The notes under the pieces are model-generated. The model was given only the letters and a program-made list of their open reading frames with translations. It was not told the DNA's origin and did no database searches. The position numbers and the translations under genes were made by a program. This document shows positions 17,613-26,135 of a DNA stretch of 64,000 nt, one piece after another. How positions within the stretch are numbered: position 1 is the first letter of the stretch; every line of letters starts with the position of its first letter. The stretch is from CADCTB01 sp963768975. GTDB lineage: Bacteria > Actinomycetota > Acidimicrobiia > Acidimicrobiales > AC-14. Where the stretch lies: contig CAVYKB010000019.1 of the NCBI GenBank assembly GCA_963768975.1, forward strand, positions 310,001-374,000, in the 5' to 3' direction.

Positions 17613-18680
17613 GTGACCCGGCCTGCGGTGCCCTTCACCTACGAGGGCGTGCCCGTACGGGTGGTCTTCGGCGCCGGCGCCCGCCACGGGCTGGCCGCCG
17701 AGCTCGACGGGCTCGGCCTCAAGCAGGTGCTGGTCATCGCCTCTGGATCCTCACGGGCCGAGGCCGACGCCCTGGTCGCCGACCTCGACCACCGGGTGAC
17801 GTGGCGGGTCGGCGGTGTCCGCCAGCACGTGCCCGCCGACCTGGCCGAGACGGTGACCGCCGACGCCCTGCGGGTGGGCGCCGACGGTGTTGTCACCCTC
17901 GGCGGAGGATCCGCCACCGGCCTCGGAAAGGCCGTCGCCCTTTCCGGCCTGCCCCTGGTGGCCGTCCCGACGACCTACGCCGGCTCCGAGATGACCCCCA
18001 TCTGGGGCATCACGACTGCGGGTCGCAAGGAGACCGGCCGGGACATTCGGGTGTTGCCGAAGACCGTCGTCTACGACCCCGAGCTGACCTACGGCCTGCC
18101 GCCCCTGATCACCGCGGCGAGCGGGATGAACGCCGTCGCCCATTGCCTGGAGGCGCTCTGGGCCGCAGGCGCCAGTCCCCTGACCGAGCCCCTCGCCCTC
18201 GATGCCACCCGGGCGCTGTGCGCGTCGCTGCCCATCGCCGTCGCCGAGCCCTGGGACGCCAAGGCCCGGGGCCGGGCCCTCGTCGGCGCGTGCCAAGCCG
18301 GCCTGGCCCTGGCCGGCGCCGGCCCCGGATTGCACCACAAGCTGTGCCACATCCTGGGCGGCCGCTACGACATGCCCCATGCCCCCACCCACGCCGCCCT
18401 CCTGCCCCATGTGGTGGCCTTCAACGAGCCGGCCATGGGCTCGCTGGCGGCGCGGATGGCGGTGGCCGTCGGCACCGGCCGGGCCTCCACCGGCGTGTAC
18501 GACCTGGCGGCGCGCATGGGCCTGACCATGGCGCTTCGGGAGCTGGGCATGCCCGAGGCGGCAATCGACGCGGTGGCCGCCGAGGTGGCCGCCGCCCCGC
18601 CGGCCAACCCCCGCCCGGTGGAGGAGGCTCGGCTGCGGTCGCTCCTGCGGACGGCGTGGGAGGGCGACGGGCCCGTGTGA
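17613..18680 (+). CDS. Maleylacetate reductase (iron-containing alcohol dehydrogenase family)
   Basis: A 355-residue enzyme of the Fe-ADH superfamily that reduces maleylacetate to 3-oxoadipate with NAD(P)H. The dinucleotide-binding part has VTLGGGSATGLGKAVAL and VPTTYAGSEMTPIWGIT. The typical maleylacetate reductase segment HHKLCHILGGRYDMPHAPTH holds the His ligand region. It lies between the CoA-transferase and the thiolase, giving the order maleylacetate, 3-oxoadipate, 3-oxoadipyl-CoA, succinyl-CoA plus acetyl-CoA. The upstream ring-cleavage enzyme (for example hydroxyquinol 1,2-dioxygenase) is not in the window. Confidence 0.93.
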   Translation: MTRPAVPFTYEGVPVRVVFGAGARHGLAAELDGLGLKQVLVIASGSSRAEADALVADLDHRVTWRVGGVRQHVPADLAETVTADALRVGADGVVTLGGGSATGLGKAVALSGLPLVAVPTTYAGSEMTPIWGITTAGRKETGRDIRVLPKTVVYDPELTYGLPPLITAASGMNAVAHCLEALWAAGASPLTEPLALDATRALCASLPIAVAEPWDAKARGRALVGACQAGLALAGAGPGLHHKLCHILGGRYDMPHAPTHAALLPHVVAFNEPAMGSLAARMAVAVGTGRASTGVYDLAARMGLTMALRELGMPEAAIDAVAAEVAAAPPANPRPVEEARLRSLLRTAWEGDGPV

Positions 18681-19843
18681 ACGCCGTCTACGTCCTGGAC
18701 GCGGTGCGGACGCCGATCGGCCGCCACCGGGGCGCGCTGGCCGGCGTGCGCCCCGACGACCTGGCGGCGGCTGCCATCCGGGCCCTCGTCGACCGGGTGC
18801 CCGAGGTCGCCCCCGAGCGCATCGACGACGTGTACCTCGGCGATGCCAACGGCGCCGGCGAGGACAACCGCAACGTGGCCCGTATGGCGTTGCTCCTCGC
18901 CGGGCTGCCGGTCACCGTTCCCGGGACGACGGTGAACCGCCTGTGCGGGTCGGGCATGGAAGCGGTGGCCCAGGCCAGTCGGGCCATCGCCGCTGGCGAC
19001 GCCGGCGTGGCCCTGGCCGGCGGCGTGGAGTCGATGAGCCGGGCGCCCTGGGTGACCCTCGATCCCGCCGGCGCCGAGCTGGTGGCGACGGCGCTGGGCT
19101 GGCGCCTGGTGAACCCGGCCATGCCCCCACGCTGGACCTCGTCGCTCGGAGAGGGCGCCGAGATCCTGGCCGAGCGCTACCGCATCTCGCGGGAGGACCA
19201 GGACGCCTTCGCCCTGGCCAGCCACCGCAAGGCGGCGGCCGCGTGGGGCGCCGGCCGGTTCGGCGCCGAGGTCGTTCCCGCGGCCGGCGCCGGCCTGGCC
19301 ACCGACGAGTGTGTGCGGCGGGACACCTCACCCGAAGCCCTGGCCCGGCTCCGGCCCGCCTTCCGCGACGAGGGCGGCACGGTCACCGCCGGCAACGCCT
19401 CACCTCTCGCCGACGGAGCCGCCGCCCTGCTCCTGGCCGGCGAGGATGTGGTTGCGGCCACCGGGCGCCGGCCCCTGGCCCGCATCGCGGCCCGGGCGAC
19501 CAGCGGCGTCGAACCGCACCTGTACGGGATCGGCCCGGTCGAGGCCGCTCGCCGAGCCCTCGCCGGCGCCGGCATCGGCTGGCGGGACCTGGTGGCGGTC
19601 GAGCTCAACGAGGCGTTCGCGGCCCAGGCGCTCGCCTGCCTGGCCGAGTGGCCGGAGCTGGACCCGGATCTGGTGAACCCCAACGGCGGCGCCATCGCCC
19701 TCGGCCACCCCATCGGGTGCTCGGGCGCCCGCATCGTCGCCACCCTTGCCCATGAGCTGCGCCGGCGGGGCGGCGGCTACGGCCTGGCGACGATGTGCGT
19801 GGGCGTGGGCCAGGGCATCGCCGTCGTGCTCGAAGCCGGATGA
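18677..19843 (+). CDS. pcaF: 3-oxoadipyl-CoA thiolase-like acetyl-CoA acyltransferase
   Basis: A 388-residue thiolase. The catalytic Cys is in NRLCGSGMEAV, the second region is VELNEAFAAQALAC, and GHPIGCSGARI contains the general-base Cys and His. The stretch GDANGAGEDNRNVARMALLLAG is characteristic of the PcaF/PaaJ branch, which cleaves 3-oxoadipyl-CoA to acetyl-CoA and succinyl-CoA. GTG at 18677 overlaps the reductase stop (GTGA). The loop between residues 140 and 160 looks slightly short. As the last gene of the module it completes the lower aromatic pathway. Confidence 0.92.
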   Translation: MNAVYVLDAVRTPIGRHRGALAGVRPDDLAAAAIRALVDRVPEVAPERIDDVYLGDANGAGEDNRNVARMALLLAGLPVTVPGTTVNRLCGSGMEAVAQASRAIAAGDAGVALAGGVESMSRAPWVTLDPAGAELVATALGWRLVNPAMPPRWTSSLGEGAEILAERYRISREDQDAFALASHRKAAAAWGAGRFGAEVVPAAGAGLATDECVRRDTSPEALARLRPAFRDEGGTVTAGNASPLADGAAALLLAGEDVVAATGRRPLARIAARATSGVEPHLYGIGPVEAARRALAGAGIGWRDLVAVELNEAFAAQALACLAEWPELDPDLVNPNGGAIALGHPIGCSGARIVATLAHELRRRGGGYGLATMCVGVGQGIAVVLEAG

Positions 19844-19884
19844 AAGAGCTCAAGGGGGTCGGTCGTCATCCGCGGACCGGGGCC

Positions 19885-20385
19885 TCAGCCGAGGTAGCGC
19901 CCGTCCATGATCCGTAGCGGCTCGGCCAGCAGCTCGATCTGGACGCCGTCAGGGTCCTTCACGTAGATCGAGTTGGTGAGGCCCCGGTCGGGGCCCAGGT
20001 ATGGCAGGCCGGCGGCCTCGATCCGCTCACCGATCGCCTCGAAGTTGGCCCGGTCCACGGCGATAGCCACGTGCTGGACGGTGCCGATGGACTCGACCGA
20101 CTGGCCCAGGCCCAGGCCGGGGAAGTCGAAGAAAGCCAGCAGGTTCCCGTTGCCGATGTCGTGGAAGAAGTGGGTCGACCCCGGGTAGTCCCGGTTCTCC
20201 ATCACGTCCACCAGGGGGAAGCCGAGCACCTCCTGGTAGAAGCGCACAGTCGTCTCCACGTCGCTGCAGATCAGGGCCAGGTGGTGGACCCCGCCGGCGC
20301 TGGAGGCGGGCCGCTCCTCCGCCGGCTTCAGGTGGGCGGCCTCGATGGCCTTCCGGCGGGCATCGAACTCGGAAGTGGCTGTCAT
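19885..20385 (-). CDS. VOC family (glyoxalase/extradiol dioxygenase fold) protein
   Basis: About 166 residues with one vicinal-oxygen-chelate module. The first strand GGVHHLALICSDVETTVRFY supplies a His ligand, VQHVAIAVD a second, and VKDPDGVQIELLAEP the terminal Glu. ATG at 20383-20385 is chosen because the residues encoded upstream are low complexity. Proteins of this type include glyoxalases, epimerases and extradiol dioxygenases. It lies convergent to the thiolase of the 3-oxoadipate module, so a role in aromatic metabolism is plausible but unproven. Confidence 0.85.
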   Translation of the reverse strand: MTATSEFDARRKAIEAAHLKPAEERPASSAGGVHHLALICSDVETTVRFYQEVLGFPLVDVMENRDYPGSTHFFHDIGNGNLLAFFDFPGLGLGQSVESIGTVQHVAIAVDRANFEAIGERIEAAGLPYLGPDRGLTNSIYVKDPDGVQIELLAEPLRIMDGRYLG

Positions 20386-20447
20386 GAATGCGACCGTACC
20401 GCTCGAGGGAGACGGTCCGGCGTCCTCCGCATGGGCTACAAGATCCT

Positions 20448-21305
20448 TCATAGAACCCGTCGGCGCTGGGGGTCGATGGTTGCCGCCGGGTCGGCGGCCG
20501 ATTCGAAGCCGGCCCGGAACACCGAGAAGCGGGTGAGGATGCTACCGGCGCACAGCAGGGCGCTGGCGGCGAGCGCCGCCGGCCGGCGCCGGCCGGCGGC
20601 CAGCACCAGCAGGGCGCCGGCGGCCGTGCATGCCTCCGCTGCTCGGGCGAGCTGCCCGGCCCGGCCGTGCTCGTAGGGGCCGGAGACCCGGGCCTCCATG
20701 GCGCGGGCCGCGGCCACCTCCAGGCCGGCGCCGATGACCGCCAGCCGGCGGGCGGGAGCGGCGGCCGCCACCGGCGTGAGGGCCAGCGCCGCGCCGGCGG
20801 CGCTGGCCATCGCGCTGGCGGCAAAGAGGAACGGCAGCTCGCGGTGGGCGTCGTGCCAGGCGGGGATGGCGGTGTCGGCCACCAGCACCGCGGTGTAGGT
20901 GGCCACCGCGGGGCCCAGCACGCCGGCGCCGGCGGTGGCTACCCGGCCGAGCCGGGGGAGCCGTCCGGTGACGTCGCTCGCCGCCGCACCCATCGACGCC
21001 GGCCCGAAGGCGGCGAGGATCCAGGTGCCGACGCTCATCGGCGAGGTGGGCTTGGCCACCCGCAGCATGTTCAGGAACCGGGCGGGCCGGCCGAGATCGA
21101 CGATCAGCAATGGCCCGCTGAGCGCGATTCCGGCGGCCGACGACAGCAGTGCCGACCGGCGCAGCCGGCGGTTGCCGGCCACCTGGGCGGCCAAGGCCAG
21201 GGTGGACGAGCCGCCGGCCAGCCCGCCGGTGAAGAAGTACCAGGCGATGTACGGCTTCCAGACCGGCGCCTTGAGCACCGGCCCGCCGTAGTACCCGCCA
21301 GTCAC
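20448..21305 (-). CDS. nrfD: NrfD/PsrC-family quinone-linked membrane subunit of formate dehydrogenase
   Basis: A 285-residue integral membrane protein with about eight hydrophobic segments. The start WKPYIAWYFFTGGLAGGSS and the LLIVDLGRPARFLNMLRV stretch are typical of NrfD/PsrC proteins, which pass electrons between an Fe-S subunit and the quinone pool. GTG at 21303-21305 overlaps the fdhB stop by three bases. It is the last gene of the operon and replaces the cytochrome b subunit found in FdnGHI-type enzymes. Confidence 0.9.
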   Translation of the reverse strand: MTGGYYGGPVLKAPVWKPYIAWYFFTGGLAGGSSTLALAAQVAGNRRLRRSALLSSAAGIALSGPLLIVDLGRPARFLNMLRVAKPTSPMSVGTWILAAFGPASMGAAASDVTGRLPRLGRVATAGAGVLGPAVATYTAVLVADTAIPAWHDAHRELPFLFAASAMASAAGAALALTPVAAAAPARRLAVIGAGLEVAAARAMEARVSGPYEHGRAGQLARAAEACTAAGALLVLAAGRRRPAALAASALLCAGSILTRFSVFRAGFESAADPAATIDPQRRRVL

Positions 21306-22057
21306 CGGCGAGGGAGGACGGCGACGGCGACCGCCCCGGCCAGGGCGAGGGCGGCGCCGGCGGCGGCTCGCCACATCGCCGGCAGGTCCCGGGTGGTGAC
21401 GACGGGGTCGGGCGGCAGCCCGTAGACCTCGGGCTCGTCGAGGAGGAGAAAGAACGCTCCGAATCCGCCGACGCCATCGTCCTCGTCGGCCCCGTAGAGG
21501 CGGGCCTCGGTCACGCCGGCCTCCCGCAGCACGCCCATCCGGCCCGCCGCCCGTTCCCGCAACTCGTCGAGCGGGCCGAACTGGATCGACTCCGTCGGAC
21601 AGGCCTTGGCACACGCCGGCGTGAGGTCGGACTTGAGCCGGTCGTAGCAGAGGGTGCACTTCCACACCCGGCCGTCGGACTCCCGCTTGTCGATCACCCC
21701 GAACGGGCACGCCGGCACGCAGTAGCCGCACCCGTTGCAGACGTCCTGCTGGACGACGACGGTGTCGAACTCCGTCCGGAACAGCGCCCCGGTCGGGCAC
21801 ACGTCCAGGCAGGCGGCGTTGGTGCAGTGCTTGCACACGTCGGACGACATCAGCCACTTCACGCCGGCGTCGGCCGTCTTCTCCACGAAGGCGACGTGCC
21901 GCCAGGTGTCCGCCCCCAACGCCCCCGTGTTGTCGTACGACTGTGCGAGGAAGGTGAGCCCATCGTCAGGGACGTCGTTCCACTCCTTGCACGCCACCTC
22001 GCACGCCTTGCACCCGATGCACACGGAGGTATCGGTAAAGAACCCCATGCGGGTCAT
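21302..22057 (-). CDS. fdhB: Formate dehydrogenase iron-sulfur (beta) subunit
   Basis: A 251-residue ferredoxin-like subunit with four [4Fe-4S] cluster motifs: CIGCKACEVACKEW, CKHCTNAACLDVCP, CNGCGYCVPACPF and CTLCYDR with CAKACP. A single C-terminal hydrophobic helix (about the last 25 residues) anchors it to the membrane. ATG at 22055-22057 overlaps the fdhA stop (ATGA). It would carry electrons from FdhA to the NrfD-type subunit. With no Tat signal on FdhA, the complex probably faces the cytoplasm. Confidence 0.94.
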   Translation of the reverse strand: MTRMGFFTDTSVCIGCKACEVACKEWNDVPDDGLTFLAQSYDNTGALGADTWRHVAFVEKTADAGVKWLMSSDVCKHCTNAACLDVCPTGALFRTEFDTVVVQQDVCNGCGYCVPACPFGVIDKRESDGRVWKCTLCYDRLKSDLTPACAKACPTESIQFGPLDELRERAAGRMGVLREAGVTEARLYGADEDDGVGGFGAFFLLLDEPEVYGLPPDPVVTTRDLPAMWRAAAGAALALAGAVAVAVLPRR

Positions 22058-25000
22058 CGCCGTGGCCGCCGACCCGGCCGGATGTCGCATGTGGCCGCCT
22101 TGACCTCCTGGATGTGGACGTTGGGGTCGAGCGCCAGAGGGAACAGGTCGTTGGCCGCGTCCCCCGTCGACAACCCCTTCCACCCCCAGTGGTAGGGCAG
22201 ACCCACCTGGTGCAGCTCGCGACCCTGCACCCGCAGCGGGGCGATCCGGTCGGTCACCAGCACCCGGGCCTCGATCGACGTCCGGGCCGAGCTGATCGTC
22301 GCCCACCCGCCGTTCTCCAGCCCCCGCTCGACGGCGAGCGCCGGGCTGACCTCGCAGAACATTTCGGGCTGCAGCTCGGCCAAGCGGGCCTGGAAGCGCG
22401 ACATCCCGCCGGCGGTGTGGTGCTCGGTCAGGCGGTAGGTGGTCATCACGTACGGGTAGGTGCCGGCGTCGTTGTCTCCGCTGTTCGTGTGGTTGTAACG
22501 GTTGCCCCTGCGGTGGAACGTCTGGCGCACGGGGTTGGCCTCCTGGCCGTAGAGGGGGTTGCTGAAGGGCGACTCGTGGGGCTCGTAGTGCGCCGGCAGC
22601 GGTCCGTCGAGGAGGCCGTTGGGCACGAACAGCCAGCCCCGGCCGTCGCTCTGCAGGATGAACGGGTCGGCGCCGCCCAGCGCCCACGGCCCGGTGGTGC
22701 CCTTGGGCGGGCGGTAGTCCGGCGCCATCTCGGCCACGAAGTCGGGGACGTCGTGGCCCGTCCACCGGCCCTCCTCTGCGTCCCACCACACGTACGCCTT
22801 GCGCTCCGACCATGGCTGACCGGCGGGATCGGCGGACGCCCGGTTGTAGAGGATGCGCTGGTTGGCCGGCCACGCCCAGCCCCACTCCGGCGCCACCCAG
22901 CTCTGCTCGGCGCCGGGCCGGCGGCGGGCGGTCTGGTTGACGCCGCCGGCGAAGCACCCCGAGTAGATCCAGCACCCGCACGCCGTCGATCCGTCGTCCT
23001 TGAGGCCGGCAAATCCGGGCAGCAGCCCGTCCGGGCCGGACCCGTTGATCTCCTGGAGCACCGCCTCGGCATCCGGCTCGTCATCGATCAAGGGGTAGTC
23101 CCAGGTCAGGTCCAACAGGCCGTGATCCCGCGGCTCCGCGGACCCGGTCAGCTTCTCCCGGATGATGCGTCCGAGGTGGAAGTAGAACCACAGCTCGGAG
23201 CGGCAGTCGCCCTGAGCATCCACCGCTTTGTGGTGCCACTGGAGCATGCGCTGGGTCTGGGTGAACGTGCCGTTCTTCTCGGTGTGGGCCGCCGCCGGCA
23301 GGAAGAACACCTCGGTGCCGATGTCGGCGGTCTTCAGCTCCCCGGAGTCGACCTCCGGGCCGTCCCTCCAGAACGTGGCCGTCTCGATCTCGACGAGGTC
23401 GCGCACGACCAGCCAGTCGAGCTTCGCCATCGCCAGCCGGTGCAGCTTGCCGTTGGCCGAGCCCACGGCCGGGTTCTGGCCGAGGACGAAGAAGCCAGAC
23501 ACCTTGCCGTCGGCCATGTCGACGGTGGTCCGGTACGTGGAGTGGTCGCCGGTGATGAACGGGAGGTAGTCGAAGCAGAAGTCGTTCTCCGGCTGGGCGG
23601 CGTCGCCCCACCAGGCCTTGAGCAGGCTGACGATGTAGGCACCGGCGTTGCCCCACAGCCCGGCCCGGGCGGTGTTGACCTCGATGTAGCGGGCCAGCGT
23701 CGGGTGGCGGTCGGCATGCGCCATCGGCAGGTAGCCCGGAAGGATGTTGTAGAGCGTCGGGATGTCGGTGGAGCCCTGGATGCTGGCGTGGCCGCGCAGG
23801 GCCATGATCCCGCCGCCGGGCCGGCCCATGTTGCCGAGCAGCAGCTGGATGATCGCCGCAGTGCGGATGATCTGGGCTCCGACGGTGTGCTGGGTCCAGC
23901 CCACCGAGTAGCAGATGGCCGATGTCCGCTCCCGGCCGGAGTTGTCGCACAGGGCGTCGGCCACGGCGACGAATTGCGCAGCCGGCACACCGCAGACCTC
24001 CTCGACCATCGCCGGCGTATAGCGGGCGAAGTGGCGCTTGAGGATCTGGAAGACGCAGCGGGGGTGCTCCAACGTCGGGTCGATGGACGGGTCAGTGCCC
24101 TCGCCGGCATTCGCGCCGTAGCCGTACGCCTCGCCGGCGGGGGCGTCCTCCTGGTGGGCGGCCGACGGCGCCGACGGCACGCCGGCGTACTGCCACGTCT
24201 CGGTGTCGTAGCTGCGGGCGTCGGGGTCCCAGCCCGAGAACAGCCCCTCAAGGTCCTCAGTGTCGGCGAAACGCTCGTCGATCAGCGTGGCCGCGTTTGT
24301 GTACGCGGCGACGTACTCCCGGAACTCCCGGCCGGTGCTCAGGATGTGGTTGACGATCCCGCCCAGGAAGGCAATGTCGCTGCCGGCCCGCAGGGCCACG
24401 TAGGTGTCGGCCACCGCGCTGGTGCGGGTGAAGCGCGGGTCGACGTGGATCACCCGGGCGCCCCGGGCCTTGGCCTCCATGACCCACTGGAAACCCACTG
24501 GGTGGCACTCCGCCATGTTCGACCCCATGATGAGGATGCAGTCGGAGTTGGCCAGGTCCTGCTGGAACCCGGTGGCGCCGCCCCTACCGAACGAGGTCCC
24601 CAGACCGGGGACGGTGGCCGAGTGTCATATCCGGGCCTGGTTCTCGATCTGCACGGCACCAAGCGCCGTGTAGAGCTTCTTCATGAGGTAGTTCTCCTCG
24701 TTGTCGAGGGTGGCTCCTCCGAGGCTGGCGATGCCGAGGGTCCGGCGGTTGGCGGTGTCCCAGGTGGCGGCCCGGGTGGCGATCACCCGGTCGGCGATCA
24801 TGTCCATGGCCTGGTCGAGGGGGAGCTCCTCCCAGTCGGCACCGTGGGGCCGGCGGTACTTCACCCGGTACTCACGAGCCGGGCCGGTCACCAGCTGCTT
24901 GGTGGCCGAGCCCTTGGGGCAGAGGCGGCCACGGGAGACCGGGCTGTCGGGGTCGCCCTCGACCTGGATGACCTTGTCGTCCTTCACGTAGATGTGCTGG

Positions 25001-25158
25001 CCGCAGCCCACCGCGCAGTACGGACACACTGACGGCACGACCCGGTCGGCCGTCTCGGTCCGGGCTTCAAGCGCCGCCGAGGCCGGCGACTGCGCCGCCT
25101 CGCCGAGCGCCAACCGGTCGTCCCCGGTGAGCTGGCGGACGACAGGCCAGCGTCTCAC
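22054..25158 (-). CDS. fdhA: Selenocysteine-containing formate dehydrogenase, molybdopterin alpha subunit
   Basis: A 1,034-residue Mo/W-bisMGD enzyme that oxidises formate to CO2. The N-terminal [4Fe-4S] site is VCPYCAVGCGQHIY with CPKG. The frame meets TGA at 24625-24627 (residue 178) in the context QARI-U-HSATVPGLGTSFGRGG, exactly where formate dehydrogenases carry catalytic Sec or Cys followed by His. Reading continues in frame to 22054, with GSNMAECHPVGFQW and the C-terminal MGD domain. A hairpin with a GGTCT loop follows the TGA (SECIS). GTG at 25156-25158 overlaps the preceding stop. A conventional gene caller would split it into two ORFs and miss the selenoprotein. No twin-arginine signal is present. 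Confidence 0.92.
24590..24627 (-). promoter_or_regulatory. SECIS-like recoding element with UGA-Sec codon of fdhA
   Basis: On the minus strand the UGA (24627-24625) is followed after 12 bases by GTCCCC-GGTCT-GGGGAC, a perfect 6-bp stem (24607-24612 with 24596-24601) and a five-base loop. Bacterial SelB recognises a hairpin just downstream of UGA with a GGU apical loop; the E. coli fdhF loop is also GGUCU. Position, loop and protein context all agree. Confidence 0.88.
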
Positions 25159-25406
25159 GGCTCGGCGTCGAGGGTCCGCTGGGCGAGGGCCGTGGCTTCG
25201 GCCAGCGCCTCGGCCGGCGGTACGCCGGTGCGGACCAGTTCGGCCACGAACTGGCCGGCGAGGTACGTCGACAGCGGGGCGAACATGCGCTCGCTGCCGT
25301 GGGCCACGACGCGAGCGAGCTCCAGGACGGCCTCTTTCTCCGCCTTCGTGATGGCCAGCGCCATCGCCTCGGCAAGGCGGTCTGGGTAGTTTGCGCTCAT
25401 GCCCAT
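25155..25406 (-). CDS. DUF6457-like small protein of formate dehydrogenase operons
   Basis: An 83-residue all-helical protein: LAEAMALAITKAEKEAVLEL, then ARVVAHGSERMFAPLSTYLA, then a helix ending ATALAQRTLDAEP. The central pattern L-A-R-x-x-A-H-x-x-x-R-x-x-A-P-L-[ST]-T-[YF]-L-[AL]-G fits my memory of DUF6457, usually found next to mobA and fdhA in actinobacteria. Its stop overlaps the fdhA GTG start. It probably assists cofactor insertion or enzyme assembly, but that role is inferred from position only. ATG 25406 is used; ATG 25400 and GTG 25409 are alternatives. Confidence 0.75.
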   Translation of the reverse strand: MGMSANYPDRLAEAMALAITKAEKEAVLELARVVAHGSERMFAPLSTYLAGQFVAELVRTGVPPAEALAEATALAQRTLDAEP

Positions 25407-25418
25407 CACCGCCCGACC

Positions 25419-26135
25419 TCAGGTGACCCGGATGGCTGAGAGTAGCGCCTGAGCACGACGTTCGGGACCTGCACAAGCGCTTCGGCCGGCAGGGGAGGTG
25501 GTGCTGGCCGGTCGACCGACGAGCTGTTCGACGTTGCCCCTCGGCGCCGCTCTGGTCACCAGCGATCGCCCGCAGCCGCCGCTGACTCCGCGGCGGCCAG
25601 AATCCGCGGGACGGTTGACGTTGAGGGTCGCCCGGCCCAGGTCGACGGTCACCACGTCGGCGGGCACGAGGGCCCCGGCCCGGGCGCCGGCCCCGAGCGC
25701 CGCGGCACGGGCCCGCAGCGCCGGCGCCGCGTAGGCGGCGAGCAGCGGGTTCGGCCCGCCCTCGTCCGCGGCGGCGGCCGCGCCGGCGCCGTCGGCCAGG
25801 CCGGCGAGGAGCCGGCGGAGGTGGTCGGTGCGCAGCAGGGGCAAATCGACGGCCAGCACCAGCACCACGCCGGCGTCGGGCGCGGCGGCGAGGCCGGCGG
25901 CCACCGCCGGCACCGGCCCCCCGCCCGGCTCGTCCTCTTGCACGAATACCACGCCCTCGACGCCTGTCGGCCGCCTCGGCCCCACGACGACCAGCCGGTC
26001 GCACACCGGCCGGGCCGCCGTCAGCACCCGGTCCAGCAGCGTGACCCCGCCCACCACGAGGGCAGCCTTGTCGAGGCCGCCCATGCGCCGGCCCGCCCCG
26101 CCGGCGAGAACCAGGCCGGCGACCGGCGCCGGCAC
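25419..26135 (-). CDS. mobA: Molybdenum cofactor guanylyltransferase MobA, apparently frameshifted near its end
   Basis: MobA attaches GMP to molybdopterin to make the bis-MGD cofactor needed by the adjacent formate dehydrogenase. The nucleotide-binding loop is LVLAGGAGRRMGGLDKAAL, with VLVLAVDLPLLRTDHLR (metal-binding Asp) and the C-terminal NVNRPAD. After this motif the frame runs on for about 50 atypical residues. Removing one T (plus-strand A at 25601 or 25602) restores LAAAESAAAAGDRW and a stop at 25556-25558, the normal MobA length of about 193 residues. The reading frame as given therefore seems to carry a one-base insertion or a sequencing error. The first 180 residues are intact, so activity may remain. 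Confidence 0.85.
   Translation of the reverse strand: MPAPVAGLVLAGGAGRRMGGLDKAALVVGGVTLLDRVLTAARPVCDRLVVVGPRRPTGVEGVVFVQEDEPGGGPVPAVAAGLAAAPDAGVVLVLAVDLPLLRTDHLRRLLAGLADGAGAAAAADEGGPNPLLAAYAAPALRARAAALGAGARAGALVPADVVTVDLGRATLNVNRPADSGRRGVSGGCGRSLVTRAAPRGNVEQLVGRPASTTSPAGRSACAGPERRAQALLSAIRVT

Noticed and set aside
24625..24627. TGA in fdhA as a pseudogene-making nonsense mutation
   Set aside because: Position, flanking residues, intact downstream frame and the GGTCT-loop hairpin all fit a selenocysteine codon.
22114..25032. A 972-codon plus-strand frame opposite fdhA
   Set aside because: Shadow of fdhA codon bias; the translation has no recognisable motif and crosses the SECIS.
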